Source: Aliiroseovarius sp. PrR006 (GTDB lineage: Bacteria > Pseudomonadota > Alphaproteobacteria > Rhodobacterales > Rhodobacteraceae). From it: a stretch of DNA of 64,000 nt. The stretch's first letter is position 1. Each line of letters begins with the position of its first letter. Of the stretch, positions 19,091 through 28,845 are shown piece by piece. Position numbers and translations under genes: made by a program. The stretch covers positions 1 to 64,000 of the forward strand of contig NZ_JAAGOY010000010.1 of assembly GCF_010500215.1 (NCBI RefSeq). Direction: 5' to 3'. Under the pieces are notes generated by a model. That model searched no databases. It saw nothing but the letters and a program-made list of their open reading frames with translations, and was not told the origin of the DNA.

Positions 19091-19839
19091 CCTCGTGCCT
19101 CATCCATTAGGCGACGCATCTCGGCGATGGCGTCAGGCATGCCGCGGAAGATCGACTCACCAATCAGGAAGTGGCCTATGTTCAGCTCGACCACTTCAGG
19201 CATGGCCGCAATTGGGGCGACGGTGTCATAGGTCAGGCCATGCCCCGCGTGTACTTCGAGCCCCAGCGAATGGGCGAATGCCGCGCCTTCGCGCAGCCGT
19301 TCCAGTTCGGCATCGCGTTTGTCGAATTCGCCCTCAGCGTGGAAGTCGCAGTAAGCGCCGGTGTGCAGTTCGACCACCGCTGCGCCAATCCGCGCCGAGG
19401 CCTTGATCTGCTCGGCATCCGCATCGATGAACATCGATACGCGGCACCCGGCATCGCGCAAGGGCAGGATGTAATCGCCCAGACGATTGTCATTACGGGC
19501 AACATCCAAGCCGCCCTCGGTCGTCAGTTCCTCGCGCTTTTCAGGTACCAGACAGACCGCGTGGGGTTTGTGGCGCAGAGCGATCGCCTGCATTTCCTCG
19601 GTTGCGGCGCATTCGAAGTTCAACGGCGTGGTCAAAGCCGCCATCAACCCGTCGATGTCCTCGTCCCGGATATGGCGGCGATCTTCGCGCAAATGCGCGG
19701 TAATGCCATCGGCCCCGGCCTCTTCCGCCAGCTTTGCCGCCCGCACCGGATCAGGATAAGCTGACCCACGCGCGTTGCGCACTGTTGCCACGTGGTCAAT
19801 GTTCACGCCAAGCCGAAGCTTGCCTGCGGTCTGGGTCAT
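19087..19839 (-). CDS. pdxJ: Pyridoxine 5'-phosphate synthase
   Basis: A 250-residue PdxJ that condenses 1-deoxyxylulose 5-phosphate with 3-amino-2-oxopropyl phosphate to pyridoxine phosphate. Hallmarks are [16 protein letters not shown] at the start, [12 protein letters not shown], and [13 protein letters not shown] near residue 200. It heads the pdxJ-(membrane protein)-acpS group, downstream of the DUF2062 gene. Confidence 0.96.
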   Translation of the reverse strand: MTQTAGKLRLGVNIDHVATVRNARGSAYPDPVRAAKLAEEAGADGITAHLREDRRHIRDEDIDGLMAALTTPLNFECAATEEMQAIALRHKPHAVCLVPEKREELTTEGGLDVARNDNRLGDYILPLRDAGCRVSMFIDADAEQIKASARIGAAVVELHTGAYCDFHAEGEFDKRDAELERLREGAAFAHSLGLEVHAGHGLTYDTVAPIAAMPEVVELNIGHFLIGESIFRGMPDAIAEMRRLMDEARG

Positions 19840-19875
19840 ATTCGCGCTCCTGCAGCGGTTCCGTTTGGGAAAGTG

Positions 19876-20523
19876 TTACTTGTTTTTGTCGTGGCCGCCA
19901 CCCTGAGAAAACCGTTCGGATATACGTTTTTCATACCGCGACTTCAGCTTGTTGATCCGGCGGCGCTGATAGGCGTGGATCACTGGGTTCGCCAGCACAT
20001 AGGCAGCAATGCCCGCAATGATGCCGGGAATCAGACAGCCCACCAGATAGGGCAGAAACACGCGATCATAGAAGCTGTTGATCTTTGACCACTCTGCCAC
20101 GTCATTGGTGAAGATCGACTTCAGGTTCGACCAAATGTCATTAGTGGCCGAGGCGAAACTTGCAACAATTTCAGGCAGATGGACCGTCACGTCCTGCCCC
20201 AGCATGGCGTGTCCCAGATTGACCGAAAGCTCGGCAATCAAAGGGAAAGTCAGCGGATTGCCCACGAAGGTCGCCAAAAGCGACGCCAACACGTTCCCGC
20301 GCATGAGCCAGGACAAAATGGCAGCGGTCAGAAAGTGCAGTCCGTAAAAGGGTGTGAAGGACGCAAACACCCCGGCTGCAATACCGCGCGAAATCCGATG
20401 TGCTGGATCAGGCAGACGGCGTAGGCGATGCACAACGTATTGCGCCGCGCGGTACCAACCGCCGCGCGGGTAAAAGAACTCCGCTACGATTCGCAGATAC
20501 GATCGCGGATTTCGTTTAAACAC
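19876..20523 (-). CDS. DUF2062 domain-containing membrane protein
   Basis: A 215-residue protein. The DUF2062 signature DPAHRISRGIAAGVFASFTPFYG and the following helix LTAAILSWLMRGNVLASLLATFVGNPLTFPL are clear; another helix (about residues 160-182) follows. The C terminus is basic and ends near GGGHDKNK. The function of the family is unknown. It sits between rsh and pdxJ on the same strand, the normal Rhodobacteraceae context. Confidence 0.9.
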   Translation of the reverse strand: MFKRNPRSYLRIVAEFFYPRGGWYRAAQYVVHRLRRLPDPAHRISRGIAAGVFASFTPFYGLHFLTAAILSWLMRGNVLASLLATFVGNPLTFPLIAELSVNLGHAMLGQDVTVHLPEIVASFASATNDIWSNLKSIFTNDVAEWSKINSFYDRVFLPYLVGCLIPGIIAGIAAYVLANPVIHAYQRRRINKLKSRYEKRISERFSQGGGHDKNK

Positions 20524-20558
20524 CTGTACGTCCTTCCGCCTGCCCGGTCGGGGGTGGG

Positions 20559-22703
20559 TTATGGTTTGCGGCTCAAATCCCGATGCCGATGTACCGCTGC
20601 CACGTCGCTGTCAGCTTCAAGCGCCAGCATGATAGTATGCAGATGTTCGACATCCCTTAGCTGAACATCAACAATCAATCGGTAAAAATCCGGTTTCCGA
20701 TCCACGAATCTTAGATCCGAGATATTGGCCTTCTGTTCCCCGATCAAGGTGCAGATACGCCCTAAGACACCAGCATCATTGGAAATCGTCAACTCTATGC
20801 TGACCACATGGATGGCCGGATGCTTGCCTGAATGCCAATGCAAATCGACCCAGCGCGAGCTGTCATCGTTCAGATCAGCCAGTGCATCACAGTCAATGGT
20901 GTGCACAATCACGCCTTTGCCGCGATAGGAAATCCCGACGATCCGTTCACCCGGCACAGGTTGGCAGCATTGCGCCGGAGCGAAATCCTGCCCGGCCTCC
21001 AACCCGATCACGGACGCATCAAGATCGACCTCATCGCCATGCGGATCAGCCTCGGGATAAAGAATGCCCACCACGTCGCGCGCCTGAAGTTCGGCCGATC
21101 CAAGGCGCGCCAAAAGCTCGTCCGTGTCCTTCAGCCGCATTTGTTTGGCCGCCGTCGCCAGCGCTTTGTCGCTGACTTTCCGTCCGACATGTTCGAACGC
21201 GAGGCGTGCAAGCTCGCGCCCCAGACGCACATAGCGTTCCCGGTCATCGTTGCGCAGTTTCTTGCGAATGGCGGCCTTGGCGCGGCCAGTCACGACGATG
21301 TCGATCCAAGTGGCCTGCGGGCTTTGACCTTCGGCGGTCATGATTTCGACCGACTGGCCATTTTTCACGCGCGTCCACAGGGGTACGCGGATGCCGTCGA
21401 CCTTGGCACCAACACAGCTGTCACCAATCCGCGTGTGGATCGCATAGGCGAAATCCAAGGGCGTCGCGCCACGTGGCAGTTTGACGACCTCGCCCTTCGG
21501 GGTGAAACAGAACACTTGGTCCTGATACATCTCAAGCTTCACATGCTCGAGGAATTCATCGTGATCATCCGCCGTTTCGAACCGTTCGGTTAACGAGGCA
21601 ATCCACTTGGCGGGATCGACCGCAAAGGGGTTCTCAACGCGGATCCCGTCGCGATACGACCAATGCGCCGCCACGCCGGTTTCGGCCACTTCATGCATCT
21701 CGCGCGAGCGGATCTGAACCTCGACCCGCTTGCCATCGCGCCCCGACACCGTGGTGTGGATCGATCGGTAACCATTTGATTTTGGTTGACTAATGTAATC
21801 TTTGAAGCGACCCGGAACCGCGCGCCAACGCTGATGGATCGCGCCCAGAACCCGATAGCAATCCGTATCACTTTCAGTGATCACCCGGAAGCCGTAGGTG
21901 TCTGACAGACGCGAGAAGCTTTGTCCCTTCTCTTCCATCTTACGCCAGATGGAATAGGGCTTTTTCGCACGCCCGAACACTTTGGCTTCGATGCTTGCCT
22001 TGTCCAGTTCCAAGCGGATGTCACTGGTAATCTTCTCGATCACATCGCCGCTTTCCTTCTGAAGCCGCAGGAACCGCCGCATGATCGAGCTGCGCCCCTC
22101 GGGGTTCAGCACGTGGAAGGCAAGATCTTCCAGCTCTTCCCGCATCCACTGCATCCCCATGCGACCTGCAAGAGGAGCGTAGATATCCATCGTCTCGCGC
22201 GATTTTTGGATCTGCTTGTCCGGGCGCATGGCTTTGATCGTGCGCATATTGTGCAGACGGTCAGCGAGCTTCACCAGAATGACCCGCATGTCCTTGGACA
22301 TGGCCATGAACAGTTTTCGGAAGTTCTCCGCCTGTTTGGTCTCGGACGAGGACAGCTGCAGATTGGTCAGTTTGGTGACACCATCCACCAGCTCGGCAAT
22401 CTCTTTGCCGAACAGTTCAGCGACCTCGCCATAGGTCGATCCGGTGTCTTCGATTGTGTCGTGTAGAAACGCCGTGACGATGGTGGCATCGTCCAGCTGC
22501 ATATCCGCCAGAATGTCAGCCACGGCGAAGGGATGCATGTAGTAGGGGTCGCCCGAATGGCGATACTGCCCAAAATGCATTTGGCCGCCATATTCAAAGG
22601 CGGCCATAAGCAGGTCCGAATTGGACTTAGGATTGTACGTCGAAATGCGTTCGATCAGACCGTCGATATCGAGATCAACAAGCTCGTCTTTCCAGCTCGT
22701 CAC
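20559..22703 (-). CDS. spoT: Bifunctional (p)ppGpp synthetase/hydrolase (Rsh)
   Basis: A 714-residue long Rel/Spo homologue, the single stringent-response enzyme expected in alphaproteobacteria. The HD hydrolase domain is intact (FLHDTIEDT), so degradation is expected to be active. The synthetase domain includes GRAKKPYSIWRKM and YRSIHTTV. A TGS domain (VFCFTPKGEVVKLPRGATPLDFAY) and a C-terminal ACT domain (DAGVLGRICTLIGEQKANISDL) follow. rpoZ lies directly upstream, a coupling seen across proteobacteria. Confidence 0.95.
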   Translation of the reverse strand: MTSWKDELVDLDIDGLIERISTYNPKSNSDLLMAAFEYGGQMHFGQYRHSGDPYYMHPFAVADILADMQLDDATIVTAFLHDTIEDTGSTYGEVAELFGKEIAELVDGVTKLTNLQLSSSETKQAENFRKLFMAMSKDMRVILVKLADRLHNMRTIKAMRPDKQIQKSRETMDIYAPLAGRMGMQWMREELEDLAFHVLNPEGRSSIMRRFLRLQKESGDVIEKITSDIRLELDKASIEAKVFGRAKKPYSIWRKMEEKGQSFSRLSDTYGFRVITESDTDCYRVLGAIHQRWRAVPGRFKDYISQPKSNGYRSIHTTVSGRDGKRVEVQIRSREMHEVAETGVAAHWSYRDGIRVENPFAVDPAKWIASLTERFETADDHDEFLEHVKLEMYQDQVFCFTPKGEVVKLPRGATPLDFAYAIHTRIGDSCVGAKVDGIRVPLWTRVKNGQSVEIMTAEGQSPQATWIDIVVTGRAKAAIRKKLRNDDRERYVRLGRELARLAFEHVGRKVSDKALATAAKQMRLKDTDELLARLGSAELQARDVVGILYPEADPHGDEVDLDASVIGLEAGQDFAPAQCCQPVPGERIVGISYRGKGVIVHTIDCDALADLNDDSSRWVDLHWHSGKHPAIHVVSIELTISNDAGVLGRICTLIGEQKANISDLRFVDRKPDFYRLIVDVQLRDVEHLHTIMLALEADSDVAAVHRHRDLSRKP

Positions 22704-22728
22704 TCGTGACGCCTCCGTTCGCTTTCGA

Positions 22729-23085
22729 TCAGCCTTGGCCTTGCGCTTCCATCAGCGCGCGCAGCAGCTTTTCTTCCGACATGTCGTCGTCAGCGGGCTT
22801 GTCAGCGGCCTCGGCTCCCATCAACAGCGCCATGCTGTCTTCTTCGGGCTCGTCCACCTCGATCTGAGTCTGGTGGTCTTCGATCATGCGCTCGCGCAGT
22901 TCGTCCGCCGTCTGGGTTTCGTCCGCAATTTCGCGCAGAGCCACAACGGGGTTTTTGTCGTTGTCGCGATCCACAGTAATCTCGGCACCTGCCGAAATTT
23001 CACGCGCGCGATGCGATGCCAGCATCACCAGATCAAACCGGTTCGGCACTTTATCTACGCAATCTTCAACCGTCACACGGGCCAT
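22729..23085 (-). CDS. rpoZ: DNA-directed RNA polymerase omega subunit
   Basis: A 118-residue omega subunit, starting [21 protein letters not shown] with the conserved [11 protein letters not shown] block. Omega helps fold beta-prime and in proteobacteria forms part of a ppGpp site, which fits its place 25 nt upstream of rsh. The acidic C-terminal extension (after residue 75) is typical of alphaproteobacteria. Confidence 0.95.
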   Translation of the reverse strand: MARVTVEDCVDKVPNRFDLVMLASHRAREISAGAEITVDRDNDKNPVVALREIADETQTADELRERMIEDHQTQIEVDEPEEDSMALLMGAEAADKPADDDMSEEKLLRALMEAQGQG

Positions 23086-23165
23086 GTCAGTCCATTCCTT
23101 GCAAGGGGATGTGAAACGCCTATCTATGCGTCTGAACGGGCAATGACAAGCAGAAACGCCCTATA

Positions 23166-23762
23166 TCAGCCCATTTCAAAGGGCGAAACCTCGTTTTTTG
23201 CCTCTTCCGACAGGGCGTCTGCCATCTCTTTGATGGTTTTACCTAAAATCGGATGGCGCCAGTTCGGCGCAACATCAGCCAGAGGAATCAACGCAAACCC
23301 GCGATCCTGTACCCGTGGATGCGGTAAAATCAGCTGATCCGGCGCCTGTTTCATCTGTTCTTCCAGCGGCAGGTTCATCCAATGCTCGAACGTTTCGCGA
23401 TCCGGCGCGACACAATCCCCATAGGCGATCAGGTCAATATCCAGCGTGCGCTGCGCCCAACGCGAAGGCCGCTCGCGGCCAAATTCGTCTTCCACATCAT
23501 GCAATTTTTGCAGCACAATCTCGGCAGGCTCATCCACCTCCAACGCTGCGGCAACGTTGATGAAATCCGGCCCGGCACCCGCCGGAAAGCAAGCTGTGCT
23601 ATAATAGCGACTTAAGGAGGTGATTCTAACTCCACGCTCAGAAAGACAATTCAGCGCATCGCGTACCAGCTGCGCCGAATCTTCCAGCGCGAAAGTAATG
23701 TTACTTCCTAACAGTACTAATGCTTTAGTATGGGCATTTTGATGATTTTTAGCTTGCGGCAC
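23166..23762 (-). CDS. folK: 2-amino-4-hydroxy-6-hydroxymethyldihydropteridine diphosphokinase
   Basis: A 198-residue HPPK that pyrophosphorylates the pterin precursor in folate synthesis. LLGSN near the start, the SRYYSTACFP loop, RWAQRTLDIDLIAYG and LPHPRVQDRGFALIPLADVAP are family hallmarks. About 80 nt at its 5' end are noticeably more AT-rich than the rest of the region, which is unexplained. The gap to the divergent NYN gene is 102 nt (23763-23864) with no recognisable RNA. Confidence 0.93.
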   Translation of the reverse strand: MPQAKNHQNAHTKALVLLGSNITFALEDSAQLVRDALNCLSERGVRITSLSRYYSTACFPAGAGPDFINVAAALEVDEPAEIVLQKLHDVEDEFGRERPSRWAQRTLDIDLIAYGDCVAPDRETFEHWMNLPLEEQMKQAPDQLILPHPRVQDRGFALIPLADVAPNWRHPILGKTIKEMADALSEEAKNEVSPFEMG

Positions 23763-23864
23763 CGCGTGTGTTCCCTAGATTACGTCACATGTTTCTTCGT
23801 TAAGTGATTTTGACCCTACCACTCACGGAATTGCTCGGCGAAGTTAATTGGAAAGGAATAATTA

Positions 23865-24422
23865 ATGTTCTATCGCGACGAGCGACTCGCACTCTTTATC
23901 GATGGCTCCAACCTTTATGCAGCGGCAAAGTCGCTTGGGTTTGACATCGATTACAAGCTGCTCAGACAAGAATTCATGCGCCGCGGCAAGCTGCTGCGTG
24001 CATTCTACTACACAGCACTTCTGGAAAACGACGAATACTCGCCCATTCGCCCTCTGGTGGACTGGCTCCACTATAATGGTTTCTCGATGGTGACAAAGCC
24101 AGCCAAGGAATACACCGATTCCATGGGCCGCCGGAAAGTCAAAGGCAACATGGATATCGAACTGACGGTCGATGCACTTGAGCTTGCCGACCACATCGAC
24201 CACGCGGTTCTGTTCTCGGGCGACGGCGATTTCCGCCCGCTGGTGGCCGCACTTCAGCGTAAAGGCGTGCGTGTGTCGGTGGTTTCGACCATCCGCAGCC
24301 AGCCGCCAATGATCGCCGATGAACTGCGTCGCCAGGCTGACAATTTCATCGAGCTGGAAGAGCTGAAAGACGTGATTGGTCGGCCTCCGCGCGAATTTGA
24401 CGGTCCCGAAGACCGCGATTGA
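23865..24422 (+). CDS. NYN domain protein (LabA/DUF88 family)
   Basis: A 185-residue PIN-like NYN domain protein, a fold of metal-dependent RNases. The acidic residues appear in order: ALFIDGSNLYAA (Asp13), KGNMDIELTVDAL, and LFSGDGDFRPLV, the site expected to bind the metal. A conserved KGVRVSVVSTIRSQ follows and the C terminus is short and acidic. Members act in RNA metabolism but the target is unknown. GGAAAGGAA lies just before the ATG. A terminator follows. Confidence 0.9.
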   Translation: MFYRDERLALFIDGSNLYAAAKSLGFDIDYKLLRQEFMRRGKLLRAFYYTALLENDEYSPIRPLVDWLHYNGFSMVTKPAKEYTDSMGRRKVKGNMDIELTVDALELADHIDHAVLFSGDGDFRPLVAALQRKGVRVSVVSTIRSQPPMIADELRRQADNFIELEELKDVIGRPPREFDGPEDRD

Positions 24423-24429
24423 TCGAAAC

Positions 24430-24471
24430 AGACAGGCCGGGGCAAACGCTCCGGCCTGTTTCCTTTTGGGG
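24430..24471 (+). terminator. Rho-independent terminator after the NYN gene
   Basis: The stem ACAGGCCGG(GG) / (CT)CCGGCCTGT with loop around CAAACG is followed by TTCCTTTT. It separates the NYN gene from ispH. Confidence 0.8.
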
Positions 24472-24528
24472 GCGGCTCTGGACGACCCGCGCGAAAACCC
24501 TTACCTCTGACCCAGATCGGAGGACGCC

Positions 24529-25479
24529 ATGACCAGACCCGCCCTGACCCTATATCTTGCAGCCCCCAACGGCTTTTGCGCTGGCGTGGATCGCGCCATC
24601 AAGATCGTCGAAATGGCGATCGAGAAATGGGGTGCGCCGATCTATGTCCGCCATGAAATCGTGCACAACAAATTCGTTGTGGACGGGCTGCGCGCAAAGG
24701 GTGCCGTGTTCGTTGAAGAGCTGGACGAATGCCCCACTGATCGCCCGGTCATCTTCTCGGCCCACGGCGTTGCGAAATCCGTTCCCGCCGAGGCCTCACG
24801 CCGCGAGATGGTTTATGTCGACGCCACCTGCCCGCTCGTCTCGAAAGTCCATATCGAGGCCGAGCGCCACCACGACAACGGTCTTCAGATGGTCATGATC
24901 GGCCATGAGGGTCACCCGGAAACGGTCGGCACGATGGGCCAACTGCCCGAAGGCGAAGTCCTGTTGGTCGAAACCGCCGAGGATGTCGCCACGCTGGCCC
25001 CCCGCGACCCCGAGCAACTGGCCTATATCACCCAGACCACCCTGTCCGTGGACGACACCGCTGGGATCGTCGCCGCCCTTCGCGACCGCTTCCCCGCCAT
25101 TGTCGGCCCGCACAAAGAAGACATCTGCTATGCCACCACCAACCGTCAGCACGCGGTCAAAGCGATCGCGCCGCAATCGGACGCTCTGCTAGTAATCGGA
25201 GCGCCCAACAGCTCGAACTCGCGCCGCTTGGTCGAGGTCGCGCGCGCCAATGGCTGCGACTATTCCATGCTGGTGCAGCGCGCGTCCGAAATTGATTGGC
25301 GCGCGCTTGAAGGCATCCGCACGGTCGGTCTGACCGCAGGCGCATCCGCCCCGCAAGTGCTGGTGGACGAGGTGATCGACGCCTTCCGCGACCGCTATGA
25401 TATGACCGTGGAACTGGTCGAAACCGCGCAGGAAAACATCGAATTCAAAGTCCCGCGCGTGCTGCGCGTACCTGCCTGA
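24529..25479 (+). CDS. ispH: 4-hydroxy-3-methylbut-2-enyl diphosphate reductase
   Basis: A 316-residue [4Fe-4S] enzyme that makes IPP and DMAPP in the last MEP-pathway step. The three cluster cysteines are Cys17 ([11 protein letters not shown]), Cys101 ([11 protein letters not shown]) and Cys200 ([11 protein letters not shown]). [10 protein letters not shown] and the substrate-binding NSSNS are also present. GGAGG lies 6 nt before the ATG. The methyltransferase gene begins 6 nt downstream, so the two are probably co-transcribed. Confidence 0.97.
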   Translation: MTRPALTLYLAAPNGFCAGVDRAIKIVEMAIEKWGAPIYVRHEIVHNKFVVDGLRAKGAVFVEELDECPTDRPVIFSAHGVAKSVPAEASRREMVYVDATCPLVSKVHIEAERHHDNGLQMVMIGHEGHPETVGTMGQLPEGEVLLVETAEDVATLAPRDPEQLAYITQTTLSVDDTAGIVAALRDRFPAIVGPHKEDICYATTNRQHAVKAIAPQSDALLVIGAPNSSNSRRLVEVARANGCDYSMLVQRASEIDWRALEGIRTVGLTAGASAPQVLVDEVIDAFRDRYDMTVELVETAQENIEFKVPRVLRVPA

Positions 25480-25485
25480 CCCGGC

Positions 25486-26073
25486 ATGTCCGAGGATCGC
25501 CAGACCCTAGACGTCTATGACGCCCAAGCCGCGGAATACGAGGCGCGGGTGGCGGTCAAGGACACCCCGGGGTTGGACGATTTCATCGCGGCCCTGCCTG
25601 AAAACGCGCATGTTCTGGATCTGGGCTGCGGCCCCGGCCTGACGGCCAAGCAGATGATCAATCACGGCATAACGGTGGATGCCACGGATGGCTCTGACGC
25701 GATGGTGAAACGCGCCCGCGGTCACGGAGTGACCGCGCGACAGGCCTTGTTTCACCAGATTGATGGTCAAGCTCTCTATGAGGGGATCTTTGCCAATTTC
25801 AGCCTGCTCCACCTGCCCAGGTCCGAGATGCCCGCGATGCTGGCCCGACTGCACAAGGCGTTGAGATCACAGGGTGTTCTGCACATCGGTGTCAAGCTGG
25901 GCACGGGCGACGCACGCGATGATCTGGGGCGGTTTTACACCTATTACCAACAGGACGAATTGGAAGAGCTGTTGACCTTGGCGGGCTTTACAATCATCAC
26001 CCGCATTCTGGGCAGCGGCACCGGGCTGGATGGCCATTCATCCGACTGGATTGTCCTGCACGCGCGCAGCTAA
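25486..26073 (+). CDS. Class I SAM-dependent methyltransferase
   Basis: A 195-residue protein of the methyltransferase type 11/25 kind. Motif I is VLDLGCGPG at residues 43-51; motif II is VDATDGSDAMVKRARGHG; motif IV/V is GIFANFSLLHLPRSEMP. The substrate is not inferable. It is tightly packed between ispH and rnhA (6 and 18 nt), so it may simply be an operon passenger. Confidence 0.85.
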   Translation: MSEDRQTLDVYDAQAAEYEARVAVKDTPGLDDFIAALPENAHVLDLGCGPGLTAKQMINHGITVDATDGSDAMVKRARGHGVTARQALFHQIDGQALYEGIFANFSLLHLPRSEMPAMLARLHKALRSQGVLHIGVKLGTGDARDDLGRFYTYYQQDELEELLTLAGFTIITRILGSGTGLDGHSSDWIVLHARS

Positions 26074-26091
26074 GGCGAAAGGAACACACTC

Positions 26092-26544
26092 ATGGCTGAA
26101 TTTTTCGCCTATACCGATGGCGCCTGTTCCGGCAATCCCGGCCCCGGCGGCTGGGGCACGCTTTTGCAGGCCAAGGAAGGCAACGCTGTCGTCAAGGAAC
26201 GCGAGTTGAAGGGCGGTGAGGCGCTGACCACCAACAACCAGATGGAACTTATGGCTGCCATCATGGCGCTTGAGACTTTGGGAAAGCCCTGTGCGATCAC
26301 CGTCGTCACCGACAGCCAGTATGTGAAGAACGGCGTGACCGGCTGGATCCACGGCTGGAAGCGCAACGGGTGGAAGACTTCGGCCAAGAAGCCCGTGAAA
26401 AACGCCGAGCTATGGCAGCGTCTGGACGCCGCCCAAGCGCGTCATCACGTGACGTGGGAATGGGTGAAAGGCCACGCAGGCCACCCCGAAAACGAGCGTG
26501 CGGACGAACTGGCACGGGCCGGTATGGCGCCATTCAAGAGCTAA
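26092..26544 (+). CDS. rnhA: Ribonuclease HI
   Basis: A 150-residue RNase H1, degrading RNA in RNA-DNA hybrids. The catalytic acids are present: Asp9 in [15 protein letters not shown], Glu52 in [11 protein letters not shown], Asp74 in [12 protein letters not shown], and the terminal [12 protein letters not shown]. The basic protrusion ([18 protein letters not shown]) is complete. It ends 10 nt before the convergent GlsB-like gene. Confidence 0.96.
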   Translation: MAEFFAYTDGACSGNPGPGGWGTLLQAKEGNAVVKERELKGGEALTTNNQMELMAAIMALETLGKPCAITVVTDSQYVKNGVTGWIHGWKRNGWKTSAKKPVKNAELWQRLDAAQARHHVTWEWVKGHAGHPENERADELARAGMAPFKS

Positions 26545-26554
26545 GACTTTCTGC

Positions 26555-26794
26555 CTAGCTGCGGCCCGAGTATTTCTGCCACAGCCAGATCAGCAGAATG
26601 GCCCCCAACACGGCTCCGATTGCTCCGAAGGCAATACTGCCCACCATCATCAACGCACGCATCAGAAGACCACTGATCAACGCGCCACCGACACCAATGG
26701 CAATCGTGGTGGGCACATCGGTGCGCACATCCATAATGCGCGTGGCCAGAAAGCCCGCTGCTGCACCAACGATGATCAAAAATATAATCGACAT
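26555..26794 (-). CDS. GlsB/YeaQ/YmgE-type small stress-response membrane protein
   Basis: A 79-residue, very hydrophobic protein with three helices. The glycine-rich pattern GAAAGFLATRIM, IAIGVGGALISGLLM and FGAIGAVLGAILLIWLWQ matches the transglycosylase-associated family (GlsB/YeaQ/YmgE). Despite the old name no enzymatic activity is expected. It is on the minus strand, convergent with rnhA, 38 nt from the fmt 3' end. Confidence 0.85.
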   Translation of the reverse strand: MSIIFLIIVGAAAGFLATRIMDVRTDVPTTIAIGVGGALISGLLMRALMMVGSIAFGAIGAVLGAILLIWLWQKYSGRS

Positions 26795-26832
26795 GCGATC
26801 AATATGGGGTCAGTACCCGCGAATTGAAAGGT

Positions 26833-27732
26833 TCAACCGACCTGATCTGGCATGTCAAAACCGCGCAGGAAGTCTTCGGCCTCCATCGCGCGTTTGCCGG
26901 GGCGTTGGGCGCGTAGAACTTCGACCGCGCCGTCACCGCACGCGATGGTCAGCCCGTCCAGAACCTGTCCGGCCGCACCGCTTCCATCGGCCAAACGCGA
27001 GGCCAGAAGCTTCACTTGCTCACCCGCCATATCGCATTTCGCACCGGGGAACGGAGACAAACCGCGGATCAGGCGATCCACATCGACTGCAGGTCTAGCC
27101 CAATCCACCCGCGCCTCGGCCTTGTCGATCTTGGTCGCATAGGTAACACCGTCCTCGGACTGCACCTCGGGAGTCAGGTCCGTTAAACGCGCCAGAGCGT
27201 CAACGATCATCCGCGACCCCATGGCCGCAAGACGGTCATGGAGCAGCGCAGTGGTTTCCTCGGCCCCGATGGGGGTGGCTTCGCGCAGCAGGACGGGTCC
27301 GGTGTCCAGACCGGCCTCCATCTGCATGATGCAAATGCCGGTCTCGGCGTCGCCCGCCATGATCGCGCGATGAATAGGCGCGGCCCCGCGCCAGCGAGGC
27401 AGAAGCGAGGCGTGGATGTTCAGGCAGCCATGTGTGGGCGCATCCAGAATGGCTTGCGGCAGGATCAGACCATAGGCGACGACAACCGCAGCATCCGCGT
27501 TCAGATCGGCAAAGGCTTGCTGTTCCTCGGCACTCTTCAGAGATACCGGGTGACGCACTTCCAAACCCAGTTCCAACGCGCGCGCGTGAACCGGACCGGG
27601 ACGGTCTTTCTTGCCGCGCCCCGCAGGACGTGGCGGTTGGCAATAAACGGCTGCAATCTCATGCCCAGCCTCGACCAGAGCCTCCAGCACCGGAACGGAA
27701 AAGTCGGGCGACCCCATGAAGACCAGTCTCAT
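26833..27732 (-). CDS. fmt: Methionyl-tRNA formyltransferase
   Basis: A 299-residue Fmt that formylates initiator Met-tRNA using 10-formyl-THF. [19 protein letters not shown] starts the N-terminal domain, the catalytic block is [17 protein letters not shown], and DTGPVL is conserved further on. The C-terminal OB-type tRNA-binding domain is complete. It overlaps the deformylase-like gene by 4 nt, giving the operon def - def-like - fmt. Confidence 0.96.
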   Translation of the reverse strand: MRLVFMGSPDFSVPVLEALVEAGHEIAAVYCQPPRPAGRGKKDRPGPVHARALELGLEVRHPVSLKSAEEQQAFADLNADAAVVVAYGLILPQAILDAPTHGCLNIHASLLPRWRGAAPIHRAIMAGDAETGICIMQMEAGLDTGPVLLREATPIGAEETTALLHDRLAAMGSRMIVDALARLTDLTPEVQSEDGVTYATKIDKAEARVDWARPAVDVDRLIRGLSPFPGAKCDMAGEQVKLLASRLADGSGAAGQVLDGLTIACGDGAVEVLRAQRPGKRAMEAEDFLRGFDMPDQVG

Positions 27733-28226
27733 CGCGCCAGCTTCCTTGCCTTTTTCACCAGCATGTCGCGCTTCACCTTCGACAGGTGATCCACATACAT
27801 CTTGCCGTTCAGGTGGTCGATCTGGTGCTGAACAGACGTGGCCCAGATGTTCACGAAATCACGTTCCTCGACCTCGCCTGCTTCGTTCAGAAACCGCACG
27901 GTCACAGCGCGCGGACGGCTGATCACGGCAGAGACGCCGGGCAGGTTTGGGCTGGCTTCTTCGTGCTCGCGATACTGGGTCGAGGCATGCAGGATTTCCG
28001 GGTTGGCCATGCGCACAGCCTGCCCGCGTTCATCGGACGCATCCACAACCGCCAAGCGCAGCATGATCCCCAACTGAGGGGCCGCAAGCCCGACACCGGG
28101 CATCGAGTCCATCGCAAAGATCATTTCGTCCCAGATGGCACGGGTCTCGTCCGTCACGGCCTCGATCGGCTCGGCGGCCGTGCGCAGACATTTATGCGGG
28201 TATTTCACATAGGGACGGTGGGTCAC
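27729..28226 (-). CDS. Degenerate peptide deformylase paralogue, probably not a deformylase
   Basis: A 165-residue protein clearly of the deformylase fold: motif 1 GVGLAAPQ (residues 44-51) is intact. Motif 2, normally EGCLS with the metal-binding Cys, reads EASPN (90-94), so the ligand is Ser92. Motif 3, normally HEIDH, reads HQIDH (134-138), so the catalytic Glu is Gln135. Loss of one metal ligand and the general base predicts no deformylase activity. The frame is intact and coupled to def and fmt by 4-nt overlaps, arguing for a retained function, perhaps binding of nascent chains. Confidence 0.88.
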   Translation of the reverse strand: MTHRPYVKYPHKCLRTAAEPIEAVTDETRAIWDEMIFAMDSMPGVGLAAPQLGIMLRLAVVDASDERGQAVRMANPEILHASTQYREHEEASPNLPGVSAVISRPRAVTVRFLNEAGEVEERDFVNIWATSVQHQIDHLNGKMYVDHLSKVKRDMLVKKARKLAR

Positions 28227-28744
28227 GACCGGGCCAGCTCGCGCTTCAGTTTCTGCATCTTGCGGGTGATCATCTGGCGCTTCAGCGGCTTCAGATAATC
28301 AATGAACAGCTTGCCGTTCAGGTGGTCAATCTCGTGCTGCACACAGGTCGCCCACAGCCCGTCGAAATCGCGCTCTTGCAGGTTGCCATCGCGGTCCAGC
28401 CACTGCACGCGCACCTCTTTCGGGCGAGTAACTTCTGCGAACTGATCCGGGATCGACAGGCAGCCTTCCTCGTACACGTTCAACTCGTCCGAGGACTGAA
28501 TGACCTCGGGGTTGAACATGATCAGGGGCTGCGGAGCCTCGTCTTCGTCCCGCACACAATCCAGCACGATCAGACGCTTCAGAATGCCAATCTGCGGGGC
28601 GGCCAGCCCGATGCCCGGCGCGTCATACATGGTTTCCAGCATGTCGTCGGCCAACGTCCGCAAGTCATCGGACAGGTCCGGCACGGCATCGGCCACCTTT
28701 TTCAGGCGCGGGTCGGGGTGGATGAGGATCGGTTTGATGGTCAT
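28223..28744 (-). CDS. def: Peptide deformylase
   Basis: A 173-residue deformylase that removes the formyl group from nascent N termini. All three motifs are intact: GIGLAAPQ (44-51), EGCLS with Cys95, and HEIDH with His137, Glu138 and His141. I chose ATG 28744 (MTIKPILIHPDPRL), the family start; the frame stays open far upstream, but that sequence has no homology. It heads the def - def-like - fmt operon, divergent from the aminotransferase gene 101 nt away. Confidence 0.95.
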   Translation of the reverse strand: MTIKPILIHPDPRLKKVADAVPDLSDDLRTLADDMLETMYDAPGIGLAAPQIGILKRLIVLDCVRDEDEAPQPLIMFNPEVIQSSDELNVYEEGCLSIPDQFAEVTRPKEVRVQWLDRDGNLQERDFDGLWATCVQHEIDHLNGKLFIDYLKPLKRQMITRKMQKLKRELARS

Positions 28745-28845
28745 AAGCAGCATGTAGGACATGCGCCGCGTTGGTGCAATGGCTGGCTTGCGCCTGCCGT
28801 CAAAGCCGCTAACGTGCCCCCAAACGCCATCCCGAAGGAGACACC

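Noticed and set aside
23600-23624. TATAAT followed by a perfect TAAGGAGGTGAT Shine-Dalgarno on the plus strand inside folK
   Set aside because: No start codon follows at a usable distance and no open frame continues; likely coincidence in the AT-rich 5' end of folK.
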